Made by a program: the position numbers and the translations under genes. From Verrucomicrobiota bacterium (GTDB lineage: Bacteria; Verrucomicrobiota; Verrucomicrobiia; Limisphaerales; CAIMTB01), in the NCBI GenBank assembly GCA_963205105.1, contig CAUJJW010000327.1, positions 1 to 64,000 of the forward strand: DNA of 64,000 nucleotides, read 5' to 3'. The notes beneath the pieces were generated by a model, which saw nothing but the letters and a program-made list of their open reading frames with translations, had not been told where the DNA came from and did not search any database. The stretch's first letter is position 1; each line of letters begins with the position of its first letter. Below are positions 17,601 to 25,011 of the stretch, in pieces.

Positions 17601-17810
17601 CAGGACTCCGGCGCTGTTGTTTCCTGGCAATCCGGTAGCGCAGGAGCCTATGTGTCATTTGGCTTCGATGGCGTCATCGATGCCGGCGGAACCGAGTCGA
17701 TGGAGGTGTTGCCGCTGACCCATCGGTTTCGTGTGACCTACCAAGGCATCACCAAGACAGTGCAGCAGAACACCTCGGCAAATCCCGTGGTCGTGCTCAG
17801 CTTCCCCTGA
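14646..17810 (+). CDS. Large exported NHL/SMP-30-like beta-propeller protein with five C-terminal ~81-aa repeats
   Basis: This is a 1054-residue protein. A signal/anchor segment (GWLALLIPFTAPNRAVAQ) ends near residue 52. Residues ~55-650 are made of many 'GP.GDLYV.....N.V..Y.G..G..LG.F' units (for example GITFGPAGDVYVSANAGSVR and GLAFGPDGALYAACPYIDPA), which are NHL/streptogramin-lyase-like propeller blades, probably two propellers. Residues ~650-1054 are five tandem units of ~81 residues. Each has '(V)VELRDS....I....A..EWQSGSAGSY..FG', 'EVLPGTHRFRLTYQ...' and 'KQQN..SNPVV.F'. No enzyme motif was seen; it looks like a surface binding or scaffold protein. Codon use is visibly less GC-biased than in its neighbours, hinting at acquisition. 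It is monocistronic, with hairpins downstream. Confidence 0.8.
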   Translation: MQNTSLMRMCLKIPKLIWDTCFPDPVLNKVLQISGWLALLIPFTAPNRAVAQDLFVTCYGTGNIVRFDPVTRSGALFIAAANAGSQPIVNPVGIAWGPDRDGDLLGDLYITCLQQSRIIIFSSVTGAYISEFPTQGGGAFGGYTLELAMAADGTMALCIQNPDLTGAVDRYDPLTGTYLGRLIPGGFSTPRGITFGPAGDVYVSANAGSVRHYNGTSGAYLGDVAALPSPHRVVFGPGGDLFAAQAGSSIIRRFHGRNFQDLGAFATLPLGTPDQNIGLAFGPGGELYVGSFNTGNVYAFNGTTGADLGYTLSLPGILVNATEMIVGPPPAAAIVPPSQQIVACSYFNSAVLRFDGVTGEFSDAMVPSGSGNIIQPTGIALGADNNLYVSSRDNNKVLKYDGLTGTFLGEFVSQVGAVPNGTGDAYDLTFDLTFGPDGTLYVLHQGSIAEGGVGRVYHYSSAGDYLGTLNLPTIYTPRGITVGPDGNLYISCYRPTAGVGFGILRYNINPLTNPGTHDWFVTPGTQLNGPHKLVFQGDSLYVANSQNHSIERYDASTGSFLGTFVTSGSGGAYLPIGLAFGPDGALYAACPYIDPATGIGSQILRYSGIDGAFLGSFSPDHFSGLQGPTYLVLRQGTSIPPDATIVELRNSSGALIQNPGATVEYQLNSAGPYLLFGDGVMNPDGREWEVIPAGVHRFRITYLGSSRVKQHNTTSNSLITFQTVEAVVRLRDSQSVPIADTDAGVEWQAGSSGSYSDFGTGVLGVDGTLSYEVLPGTHRFRLTHQDMSVTKQQNVESNPIVDFATVRVEVLLRDSLDAIIPGAVADIEWQSGSAGSYAPFGNGFLDGLGSMEMEVLPGTHRFQLGYQDASITLQQNVSSNPVVTFRTVRNTVELRDSSNQLISGAIAQIEWQSGSAGTYEPFGDDGTMGAFASALSEVLPLTHRYRLTYQGASISKQQNTATSGTVVFQTTQAVVELRNGAGQLIQDSGAVVSWQSGSAGAYVSFGFDGVIDAGGTESMEVLPLTHRFRVTYQGITKTVQQNTSANPVVVLSFP

Positions 17811-17830
17811 CCTGCCCCCGCCTCGCGAGC

Positions 17831-17855
17831 CCCTCTCCCGGAGTACGGGAGAGGG
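17831..17855. terminator. Perfect 10-bp hairpin between convergent genes
   Basis: CCCTCTCCCG and CGGGAGAGGG are perfect inverted repeats around a 5-base loop, 20 bp after the stop of the propeller gene. No T-tract follows, so termination is plausible but not textbook. Confidence 0.45.
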
Positions 17856-17883
17856 CATCGCAGACGAGCCAGGTGAGGTGCCG

Positions 17884-17932
17884 GCATGCCCTGCACGTCG
17901 GTCTGGCGAAACAGACCGCCGGGCGGGCATGC
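17884..17932. repeat. Nested palindrome
   Basis: An outer arm pair GCATGCCC/GGGCATGC (17884-17891 and 17925-17932) encloses an inner perfect hairpin CGGTCTG-GCGAAA-CAGACCG (17899-17918). The stem-in-stem structure lies between the convergent propeller gene and the ABC operon and could be a bidirectional transcript end or a REP-type element. Confidence 0.6.
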
Positions 17933-18206
17933 AGCAGGGCGAACGGGAGCGAACGGCAACGTGCAGCATCCTCACCATTCAAGGGACGAACTGGGCTGAA
18001 GGCCTCGCAGCGAAAGACTCCGACTGTGCGCGATTGCGTTCGTTCGCTCCTTGGCGCTACCCACTCCCACCCTCCCCCACACTTCCGACACACCTCCGAT
18101 CGCATGGCTTGCCGGGATCCAGCAGCGTGCTCCGGCTCTGGGTGAGCCCCAAATGAACCGATGCAAGGCAGTCTCCCCTCCTCCATCACCGCCCGGTACC
18201 ACGGGA
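17933..18206. other. Intergenic, no gene
   Basis: The remaining ~270 bp downstream of the palindrome contain a C-rich stretch and short frames without family motifs. Both flanking genes end here, so no promoter is needed. Confidence 0.4.
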
Positions 18207-19163
18207 TCAGGATCCCGCCCGGATCCACTGCCGCGCCGAATCCAACAGTACCGCGAGAAAGACGATGCCACTGGTGATGAGCGGATAGAGGTACGGGTCG
18301 GCCTGCACGATCACGAGCCCGTTGAAAATGCTCTTCAGCAGGACGGCACCGAGCACTGTTCCGGGGAACACCCTGCCCCGCCCGCCAAACAGACTGGTGC
18401 CTCCCAGCACCGCCGCGGTGATGGCATCGAACTCGTAGAGTTCGCCAAACTTGGGTGACACCGCCCCCAGTTGCGCCAGAGCCAGGATCCCCCCGAGTCC
18501 TGCGCAAAAGCCACAGATCACATAGACCGCGGCAAGCAGTTGGTGGGTGCGGAGGCCGGCCTTCCTCGCCGCCTCAGGGTTGTTGCCCAAGGCGTAAATC
18601 TGGCGTCCGAAGGGAGTGTTGGAGAGCACGAGGTGCGCAGAAAGGATGACCAGGCCGGCGATCCACAAAGGCAGGGGAACACCCAGCCATCGTGCCGATC
18701 CCAGAGCAAGGAACGCGTCCGGAAGATTGATGGCGCGCGTTTGCGTGATCCAACGACCGGTACCCCGCCCGATGTAGAGGGTCGCCAGGGTGGCAATGAA
18801 CGCCACCAGCTTCAGGCGCGTGATCAGGAGGGCGTTCAGGGCGCCAATCAGCAGGCCAACACCCGCCATGACGCAGAGACAGAGTGCCAGAGGTTGCCCC
18901 GCGAGGGCCATTTTCCCGGCCAGGCCGGCTCCTACGAACATGACCGCCCCAACCGACAAATCGACTCCGGCCGTCAGCAGCACAAAGGTCATGCCGGTGG
19001 CAACAATGGCCGTCGCCGCCGACTGGTTCAGGATCTGTGTGAGATTGGCGACGGTAAGAAACCTGTCGGACCACAACCCGAACACGATGAGGACCACCGC
19101 GAAGAGGGCTGCCGGCGCCGAGTCCAACAAGCTCTGAATCCAATGGCGTGGGCGGGCACTCAT
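18207..19163 (-). CDS. Sugar ABC transporter permease (RbsC-type), second permease of the apiose operon
   Basis: The 318-residue integral membrane protein has about 8-10 hydrophobic segments and the RbsC family signatures: ATGMTFVLLTAGVDLSVGAV near residue 55, GLINALLIT-like GALNALLITRLKLVAFIATL and the C-terminal block FDAITAAVLGGTSLFGGRGR. The last contains the coupling loop that contacts the ATPase. It forms the inner-membrane channel for a sugar taken up by the binding-protein-dependent system. Its ATG overlaps the stop of the ATPase gene by 4 bp. The operon has a second, different permease, so the channel is probably a heterodimer. The sugar is inferred from the neighbouring genes to be D-apiose. 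Confidence 0.88.
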   Translation of the reverse strand: MSARPRHWIQSLLDSAPAALFAVVLIVFGLWSDRFLTVANLTQILNQSAATAIVATGMTFVLLTAGVDLSVGAVMFVGAGLAGKMALAGQPLALCLCVMAGVGLLIGALNALLITRLKLVAFIATLATLYIGRGTGRWITQTRAINLPDAFLALGSARWLGVPLPLWIAGLVILSAHLVLSNTPFGRQIYALGNNPEAARKAGLRTHQLLAAVYVICGFCAGLGGILALAQLGAVSPKFGELYEFDAITAAVLGGTSLFGGRGRVFPGTVLGAVLLKSIFNGLVIVQADPYLYPLITSGIVFLAVLLDSARQWIRAGS

Positions 19164-20872
19164 TGCTTCGAAGGGTGCAACGCGACAGCGAGGATTCGCT
19201 CCCGATCAAACTCAGGGCGTTGGAATTCGCCGGCGATTGCGCCTTGGCACATCACCAGGATGCGATCGCAGATCCCCATCAGTTCCTCGATCTCGGAGGA
19301 GATCAGCAGGATGCCGGCGCCCTGGTCGGCGCGGTGGTGGATCAATTGATAGATCTCAAACTTCGCGCCCACGTCGATGCCTCGGGTCGGCTCGTCGAGG
19401 ATGAGCACGCGTGGTTCGGCGAGGAGCCATTTTCCGAGCACGACCTTCTGCTGGTTGCCACCGCTCAGCGTGCGCACGGATTGGGATTCAAGGACCGTGG
19501 GCGAAAGTCGAACCGCCTCCCGCATCCGCCGCACCGCGGAACCGATGCCCGCCGAATCGAGCCATCGCACGGGCGTCCGGCAGTGCCGGGCCAGGGTCAC
19601 CAGCGCCATGTTCTCGGCGACGCTGGCTTCCAGGCAGAGCCCCTCGTGGCGACGGTCCTCAGTCAGGAAGGCGATGCCGCGTCGGATGCGCTGGCGCGGG
19701 TTGCCCTCCAGGCGTCGGCCCAGCAGTCGAATCTCTCCGGAGGCATGGGGATCGAGGCCGAAAAGGATCCGGGCCAGTTCCGATCTCCCTGCGCCCATCA
19801 ATCCGGCAACACCAAGCACCTCACCCGCCGCGAGCGAGAACGAGACGTCGCGGACCGCGCCCGGTCGGGAAACGGATCGAACCTCCAAGACAGGTGTCGA
19901 TGGCTCTGCGGGCGGTGGGTTCAGATCGGTGCCGTCGGCATCAGAACGAACCGAGTTCCCTGCGCTGGGCTGGATGCGGTTCGGGTAGAGTTGGCTGAGC
20001 TGCCTTCCCACCATCATTGAAACCAAGCGTTCGTGATTGAACTCCACGGCCGTGCCGCCGCCGACCTTTTCCCCATCGCGAAGCACGACGAGGTCGTCAC
20101 ACAGCCTGAGGATGTCGCCCAGGGCATGCGAAATGTAGATCAGCGCGAGACCGCGGGAGCGGAGCCGGTTCATCAGGGCAAACAGCCGTTCGCATTCGCG
20201 GAAGGAGAGCGACGTGGTGGGTTCGTCGAGGATGATGACACGCGCGTCGGCGGAGAGGGCCTTGGCGATTTCCACCAACTGACGCTCCCCGGTGGACAAC
20301 CGTTCGACCAGCGTTTGCGGCGGATAATCGAGCCCCACCTGCTGCAACAGTTCGGTGGCACGTGCGTGAAGGGTTTGCCGATCGATCCAAGGGAGGCGAA
20401 GCCTGCGTCGCCATCCGGACTTCGATTCCAGGGCACGTTGCGGGGCATGCCCTCGGTTCTGACCACCAGGGGCTTCGGGCGGCGGGAACCTCGCACGGCG
20501 CGGTTCCACAAGTGGAAAATCCGAAAGGAAGAGGTTGTCCGCGAGGCTCAGATTGGAAAACAGATTCAATTCCTGGTGCACGAAGGCGATGCCGGAGGCA
20601 CGGGCGTCCTTGGGATCCCTGGGTGCATAACGCCGGCCCTCCACCCGCAACTCGCCCGCGTCCGGCTGGAGGTTGCCGCCTAGCAGGTTCATCAGTGTGG
20701 ACTTACCCGCTCCATTCTCACCGACGAGACCGAGGATTCGTCCCCCTTCGACACGGAAGCTCACGCCTTTGAGCACCGGGACGCCGAAGAAGCTTTTCTG
20801 GATGTCCACGAACTCAACGACGGGCTCCCTGATGGAGGCTGGAAGATCGGTGGAGGCGGTTGACGGGCTCAT
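19160..20872 (-). CDS. Sugar ABC transporter ATP-binding protein (RbsA/MglA-type, double ATPase)
   Basis: This 570-residue protein carries two nucleotide-binding domains. NBD1 has Walker A GENGAGKSTLMN (~residue 53), Q-loop FVHQELNLF, signature LSTGERQLVEIAKAL and Walker B VIILDEPTTSL. NBD2 has the degenerate Walker A GLMGAGRSEL typical of RbsA/MglA, signature LSGGNQQKVVLGKWL and Walker B VLILDEPTRGIDVG. The family is ~500 residues. The extra length is an Arg/Pro-rich insertion of about 45 residues between the Q-loop and the signature of NBD1 (around residues 125-170), plus a Pro-rich inter-domain linker. It energises import through the two flanking permeases. Its stop overlaps the start of the downstream permease gene. 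Confidence 0.92.
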   Translation of the reverse strand: MSPSTASTDLPASIREPVVEFVDIQKSFFGVPVLKGVSFRVEGGRILGLVGENGAGKSTLMNLLGGNLQPDAGELRVEGRRYAPRDPKDARASGIAFVHQELNLFSNLSLADNLFLSDFPLVEPRRARFPPPEAPGGQNRGHAPQRALESKSGWRRRLRLPWIDRQTLHARATELLQQVGLDYPPQTLVERLSTGERQLVEIAKALSADARVIILDEPTTSLSFRECERLFALMNRLRSRGLALIYISHALGDILRLCDDLVVLRDGEKVGGGTAVEFNHERLVSMMVGRQLSQLYPNRIQPSAGNSVRSDADGTDLNPPPAEPSTPVLEVRSVSRPGAVRDVSFSLAAGEVLGVAGLMGAGRSELARILFGLDPHASGEIRLLGRRLEGNPRQRIRRGIAFLTEDRRHEGLCLEASVAENMALVTLARHCRTPVRWLDSAGIGSAVRRMREAVRLSPTVLESQSVRTLSGGNQQKVVLGKWLLAEPRVLILDEPTRGIDVGAKFEIYQLIHHRADQGAGILLISSEIEELMGICDRILVMCQGAIAGEFQRPEFDRERILAVALHPSKQ

Positions 20873-20896
20873 GGTTTCGAGGCGAGGTGTCCGATC

Positions 20897-21892
20897 CTAA
20901 GAGCCGCGGACGATCCGGCTCCTCCACACATCCAGCAGCGCGGCGATCAGGATCACGCCACCCTTGATGATGGTGATGAGAAAGTCCGACACGTTGACCA
21001 GGTTCAACCCGTTTCCGAGAAGGGTGAGAAACAGCACTCCGTAGACGCTCCAGAGCACCCTGCCCTTTCCGCCGAAGAGGCTGGTGCCGCCGATCACTGC
21101 TGCGCCAATGACGTCGAGGAGCAGGGTCTTGCCGTGGTTCGGCGAGCCGGTCTCCAACCTCGCGGTGAGAAGGATGGAAGCCATCGACGCGAAGAGCCCG
21201 CTGAGCACGTAGGCGCCGACGATGACGCCTGCCACGGGAACCCCGGAGACGAGGGAGGCGCGCGGGTTATGACCGACGGCGTAAAACCAGCGCCCAACCA
21301 GGGTTCGGGTCAGGAGCAGGTGTGCGACCAGCACGGCCAGGGCGACGAGCAAGGCGCCCAGGCCGCCGGGATGCCCCAGTGCGAGAAACGCCGGTGGCAG
21401 GTTGTAGATGCTCTCGGCATGGACGGCCTGCCTGGCCAGCCAGACAGCCAGACCGCTGCAAAACATCATCGAGGTGAGCGTCACCATGAAGGCGGGCATG
21501 CGCAGCCAGGCAATGCACAAGCCATTCAAGCAACCGACAAGCGCGCCGGTGCCCAGCATGGCGGCGACCGCCATTGGCGTTGCCAGCGGACTCCCACGGA
21601 GCCATCCGGCATCGCCTCCCATCACGAGGGAGCCGACCACGCTGCCGAGCCCGATCACCGCGGTCACGGAGAGATCGATCCCCGCCGTGATGAGCACCAG
21701 GGTTTGTCCCGTGGCAAGGACCAGGAGAGGCAGGCAGGCGACGAGAACGTTCGCCACATTGCCACGTGACGCGAACCCCGGCGTGAACGGGGCAAAGGCA
21801 AGAAACACTGCCAGGCAGAGAAAGAGGACGAAATACTCGGAACCGACGATGTCCTTCGTCAGTCGCGCTGCGTTGCTCGGGTGAGTCGTCAC
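20897..21892 (-). CDS. Sugar ABC transporter permease (RbsC-type), first permease of the apiose operon
   Basis: This 331-residue multi-spanning membrane protein has the family blocks LATGQTLVLITAGIDLSVTA, GCLNGLCIAWLRMPAFMVTL and LLDVIGAAVIGGTSLFGGKG. It is only distantly similar to the other permease of this operon, so the two probably pair in the membrane with the double ATPase. It lies 24 bp upstream of the ATPase gene and 42 bp downstream of the binding-protein gene. Operon position and the metabolic genes upstream suggest D-apiose as substrate. Confidence 0.88.
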   Translation of the reverse strand: MTTHPSNAARLTKDIVGSEYFVLFLCLAVFLAFAPFTPGFASRGNVANVLVACLPLLVLATGQTLVLITAGIDLSVTAVIGLGSVVGSLVMGGDAGWLRGSPLATPMAVAAMLGTGALVGCLNGLCIAWLRMPAFMVTLTSMMFCSGLAVWLARQAVHAESIYNLPPAFLALGHPGGLGALLVALAVLVAHLLLTRTLVGRWFYAVGHNPRASLVSGVPVAGVIVGAYVLSGLFASMASILLTARLETGSPNHGKTLLLDVIGAAVIGGTSLFGGKGRVLWSVYGVLFLTLLGNGLNLVNVSDFLITIIKGGVILIAALLDVWRSRIVRGS

Positions 21893-21934
21893 TCGTGAAC
21901 AGGAATCCGGCGCCTGGCGGCAGGGTCGAGGTTG

Positions 21935-22984
21935 CTACTTCTTCTTCGCCACCACCGCTCCCCACATGCGCGGTTCCAGTTCCTTCAGATTCGACTGGGT
22001 GATCGCAAATCCCTTGTCGTCGATGCGGGCCGGGACGGCTTTGCCTGCCTTGGCATCGAGGATGACCTGGAGCGCTTGTTCAGCCTCCCAGTAGACATCC
22101 TGCACACCGGTGGCGTCGACATAACCATCCGCCAGGAGCTGATACGCGGTGGCGTCACCGTCGAACCCGCCGACGATGACGTGCCCTGGCTCGTTGTGCT
22201 TCTTCCACCGACCCAGGCTGCTCAGAACGGACTTGATGCTCGGGAACATGAAATCGCTCGACGCGAATATCAGCCCGATATCCGGATGGGCCTGCAGCGA
22301 ACTTTGCAGACCGGCGAGAGCCTTTTCCTGGTTCCAATCCGTTGGAACGCGGGACACCACCTCGACGGCATCCCCTGCCTCCTGGATGGCGGCTTCGAAT
22401 CCGTCGCGACGGCCGATCGCATTCACATCGCTCAGGTCGCCCATGAGAATCATCGCCTTCTGCTTCCGCCCTGTCTTCCTGGCGAGGGACACCAGGTACG
22501 TCACTGTTTCCTTCGTGATGGCGACATTGTCCGGGGCGACGGCGGTGTGCCGGGCATCGGTCGGATCCGCCGGGCGATTGTAGAGCACGACCGGCACGCC
22601 GGCGGCGTTGCAGGCCTTGATCATCGGAATGACCGTCTTGCCATCCTTCGGCACGATGATGACCCCATCCACGCCGCGGTTGAGAAAGTTCTTCACCTGA
22701 TCGAACTGCCTGGCGGTGTCGCCGTCGGCGACGGCTTCCAGCATCGTGATTCCGCGGGCGGCGCAATCGGCCTTCAGCTTGTCAAAGGCGGCCACCCAGA
22801 ACTCCGTCATCAACGACTCGAAGGCCACGCCGATGGTTGTCACCTGCCCCGGCGACGTTGCCGGACCGGGCGGGTTGGCGCCGGAGGTCCCGTTCCCGGT
22901 CGGGCGATCGCACCCGAGCAGAAGGAGCAGCAGACCCAGAACTGCGGCGGGCAGGCATGAACGAAGGCGAGTGAGTTGGCTCAT
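21935..22984 (-). CDS. Sugar ABC transporter substrate-binding lipoprotein (RbsB-type)
   Basis: The 349-residue protein begins with a lipoprotein signal (hydrophobic run ending LLLLLGC, Cys25), followed by a Pro/Gly linker and a periplasmic type I binding-protein fold. The fold shows TTIGVAFESLMTEFWVAAFD, the hinge-side DGVIIVPKDGKTVIPMIKAC and the VNAIGRRDGFEAAIQEAGDA block where sugar-binding Arg/Asp residues lie. Solute-binding proteins of this group that bind D-apiose defined the D-apiose pathway, and the six adjacent genes match that pathway, so D-apiose is the inferred ligand. It is 23 bp downstream of the lactonase gene and heads the transporter part of the operon. Confidence 0.88.
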   Translation of the reverse strand: MSQLTRLRSCLPAAVLGLLLLLLGCDRPTGNGTSGANPPGPATSPGQVTTIGVAFESLMTEFWVAAFDKLKADCAARGITMLEAVADGDTARQFDQVKNFLNRGVDGVIIVPKDGKTVIPMIKACNAAGVPVVLYNRPADPTDARHTAVAPDNVAITKETVTYLVSLARKTGRKQKAMILMGDLSDVNAIGRRDGFEAAIQEAGDAVEVVSRVPTDWNQEKALAGLQSSLQAHPDIGLIFASSDFMFPSIKSVLSSLGRWKKHNEPGHVIVGGFDGDATAYQLLADGYVDATGVQDVYWEAEQALQVILDAKAGKAVPARIDDKGFAITQSNLKELEPRMWGAVVAKKK

Positions 22985-23007
22985 GGTGGAGTGTTGCGAT
23001 GGTTAGA

Positions 23008-25005
23008 TCAGGGAACGCAGAAATCCAAGGTGGCGATGGCCCCGGGGCCAAGCTTGAGGTGATGGATGGCGGTGGACTTTGGCATTGGCGCCGTGCGGAA
23101 CGATTCCGGCTCCACCATCGCCTGGTGACGCGTGGCGGCGTCCAGGCAGCGCATCAGCCGGAAACCATCGAGGCCCTCGAAAGCAAGCTGGCGCGACACG
23201 GTACCAAGGTTCGCCACCATCAAGCGACGGCGACCGCCTCGGGACAACAGCAACGAAGCGACCGCCAGCGACTGGCTGCTCACGGTGCGCAGAACCTCGC
23301 CACCGGCGAATTCGCCAACATCGGCCAGCACGTGATAGAGCGGATACACGGCTCCTGGAATCGATGGAAACCGGGTGGGGAGTGGCGATCCTTCGTGGGT
23401 CTCCATGACACCCCGCCAGCCGATGGTTTCGTAGAACGTCATCGCGTGCGCGGCGGACTCCGCCAATGCCTGGATCATGCCCAGCGTCCAGCCCGCTCCG
23501 AAAAGCGAGGTTTGCCGAGCGTCCACCTGCGGCGGCAGCTCCCCGGGATCACTTTCCGGAGAAGGAGCGGTGGCGTTGGGATTGAAACGTGGTCGAAGGG
23601 TCACGGGCGACACCACCAGGGGCTTGCCAGGGAAGTATCGTCGCACGCTGATAACCTGGTGCGCCGCTGCCTCGGGGGTTTCGGCGATGCTCATGTCGTC
23701 GGAGGCATGGACCTGGGGGTTCATGGACCATCCGATGAAGTCCGCGTCCGCGGGAGGACGCTGCAGATTGAGCTGGTAGAGGTCGGCATTCGTGCCCGCG
23801 CCGAGGGGGACGCCAGGCAGCGAGGCGCTTAAGGCCGCACGGGCGGAGTGGAGCGCCGCCGGCGTGGTGGATTTCTGGTGACGTTGAAGCACCAGCACAT
23901 GAGCGACCGCACCGCATCGGCTGGCCAACGCACGAGCGACGGCCGCCCATGGGTCCTGGAGAGGGTCGTTCACGTGCAAAACCACTTCCAGTTTTGCTCC
24001 CACCTGCCCCGCCACTCCTGCGGCCCGCTCGAGCTGTTCAGCCCAGTCGTTCCTCCAAAGTCGCAAATCCACCCGCAGATGCTCCAGGTGGAGCGCTCGC
24101 AGACGTTGCTCATGCTCGGGCGCCACCGCCGCGCATGGCTCGGGCAAACCGAGTCCCAGCCGGGGCAGGCTCGCTCCACCGCCGGTCAAGCGGACGATCA
24201 CCCGCCGATCCTCGTGACCTTCGAGGGCGGGCCCATTCTGGGCGGACCTCTCCCAGGCCGAGCCAGGGGCGGGCCAAGGCCCGACCGCCTGCACTCCCTG
24301 GAGTCCGCCAACGACACGAATCCTCACTTCCTGCCGCAGCCGTGTGCCGGCCCGAATCTCGATGGGGAACGGCAGGCGCAGCGGGGTGCAGTAAGTCTTG
24401 AAGCTGGCATCGATCCAGTTCCGTTGATCCTCCGTCTCGAAGAGGTCGCCGGCGAAATCGATCTCCGCCCACACCCCGGGCGCCACCTCATGGTCCAGGC
24501 CCGCAAGGTCGTGCATCCACCTCACGGGCTGCTCGGCCGCGATGGTGTCCGGGAAACGGAGCTCCCTTCCGGTCCCATTGGCGTAGCGCGCCCGGCATTT
24601 GGACCCGGCGCACTCGCGAATGGGGTGCAGGACGCAAAAGCCGATGCGATTCCGGAGAAAAGTGTTCTCCGCCTCGCCTTCGAAGGTGAAACGAATGCTC
24701 CCGTCGTTTCCCCCCTGAATGTCCGCACGCCAGACGAACCGAATCGCTCCCTGCCGGTGGGTCCGGGTGTAGGTGATGTGGAACGTGTCCGTGGTGCGTT
24801 GGATTTCCAGGTCCGAAATCTCGCCCGGAACCGTGTTCCAGTTCGAGTCGCGCACCGCAGCGTAGATCCGCCGGACCACTTCGCGCTCGCCCCACTTCAC
24901 GTACCGCAGGTCGCCGTCCACAAACTGAAGCGTCAGCGGACCGGCGCGCAGTGGAAGGGTTGAGCCCGATCCGAGCTGCCCATGGCTGGAAGCGAGAGGA
25001 CTCAT
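23008..25005 (-). CDS. apnL: Putative D-apionolactonase
   Basis: This is a 665-residue cytoplasmic protein without a signal peptide. Its N-terminal third is beta-rich (PLTLQFVDGDLRYVKWGERE, RRIYAAVRDSNWNTVPGEIS, IGFCVLHPIRECAGSKCRAR). The middle and C-terminal parts resemble a TIM-barrel hydrolase (VLVLQRHQKSTTPAALHSAR; RRYFPGKPLVVSPVTLRPRF). I recognise this as the large lactonase found beside D-apiose dehydrogenase, which opens D-apionolactone to D-apionate. The assignment depends on the neighbourhood (a Gfo/Idh dehydrogenase directly upstream, oxidoisomerase, kinase and RuBisCO-like protein further up) as much as on sequence memory. The gap to the upstream dehydrogenase is 6 bp, so the two are translated from one transcript. 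No catalytic residue is assigned here. Confidence 0.7.
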   Translation of the reverse strand: MSPLASSHGQLGSGSTLPLRAGPLTLQFVDGDLRYVKWGEREVVRRIYAAVRDSNWNTVPGEISDLEIQRTTDTFHITYTRTHRQGAIRFVWRADIQGGNDGSIRFTFEGEAENTFLRNRIGFCVLHPIRECAGSKCRARYANGTGRELRFPDTIAAEQPVRWMHDLAGLDHEVAPGVWAEIDFAGDLFETEDQRNWIDASFKTYCTPLRLPFPIEIRAGTRLRQEVRIRVVGGLQGVQAVGPWPAPGSAWERSAQNGPALEGHEDRRVIVRLTGGGASLPRLGLGLPEPCAAVAPEHEQRLRALHLEHLRVDLRLWRNDWAEQLERAAGVAGQVGAKLEVVLHVNDPLQDPWAAVARALASRCGAVAHVLVLQRHQKSTTPAALHSARAALSASLPGVPLGAGTNADLYQLNLQRPPADADFIGWSMNPQVHASDDMSIAETPEAAAHQVISVRRYFPGKPLVVSPVTLRPRFNPNATAPSPESDPGELPPQVDARQTSLFGAGWTLGMIQALAESAAHAMTFYETIGWRGVMETHEGSPLPTRFPSIPGAVYPLYHVLADVGEFAGGEVLRTVSSQSLAVASLLLSRGGRRRLMVANLGTVSRQLAFEGLDGFRLMRCLDAATRHQAMVEPESFRTAPMPKSTAIHHLKLGPGAIATLDFCVP

Positions 25006-25011
25006 GAACCT

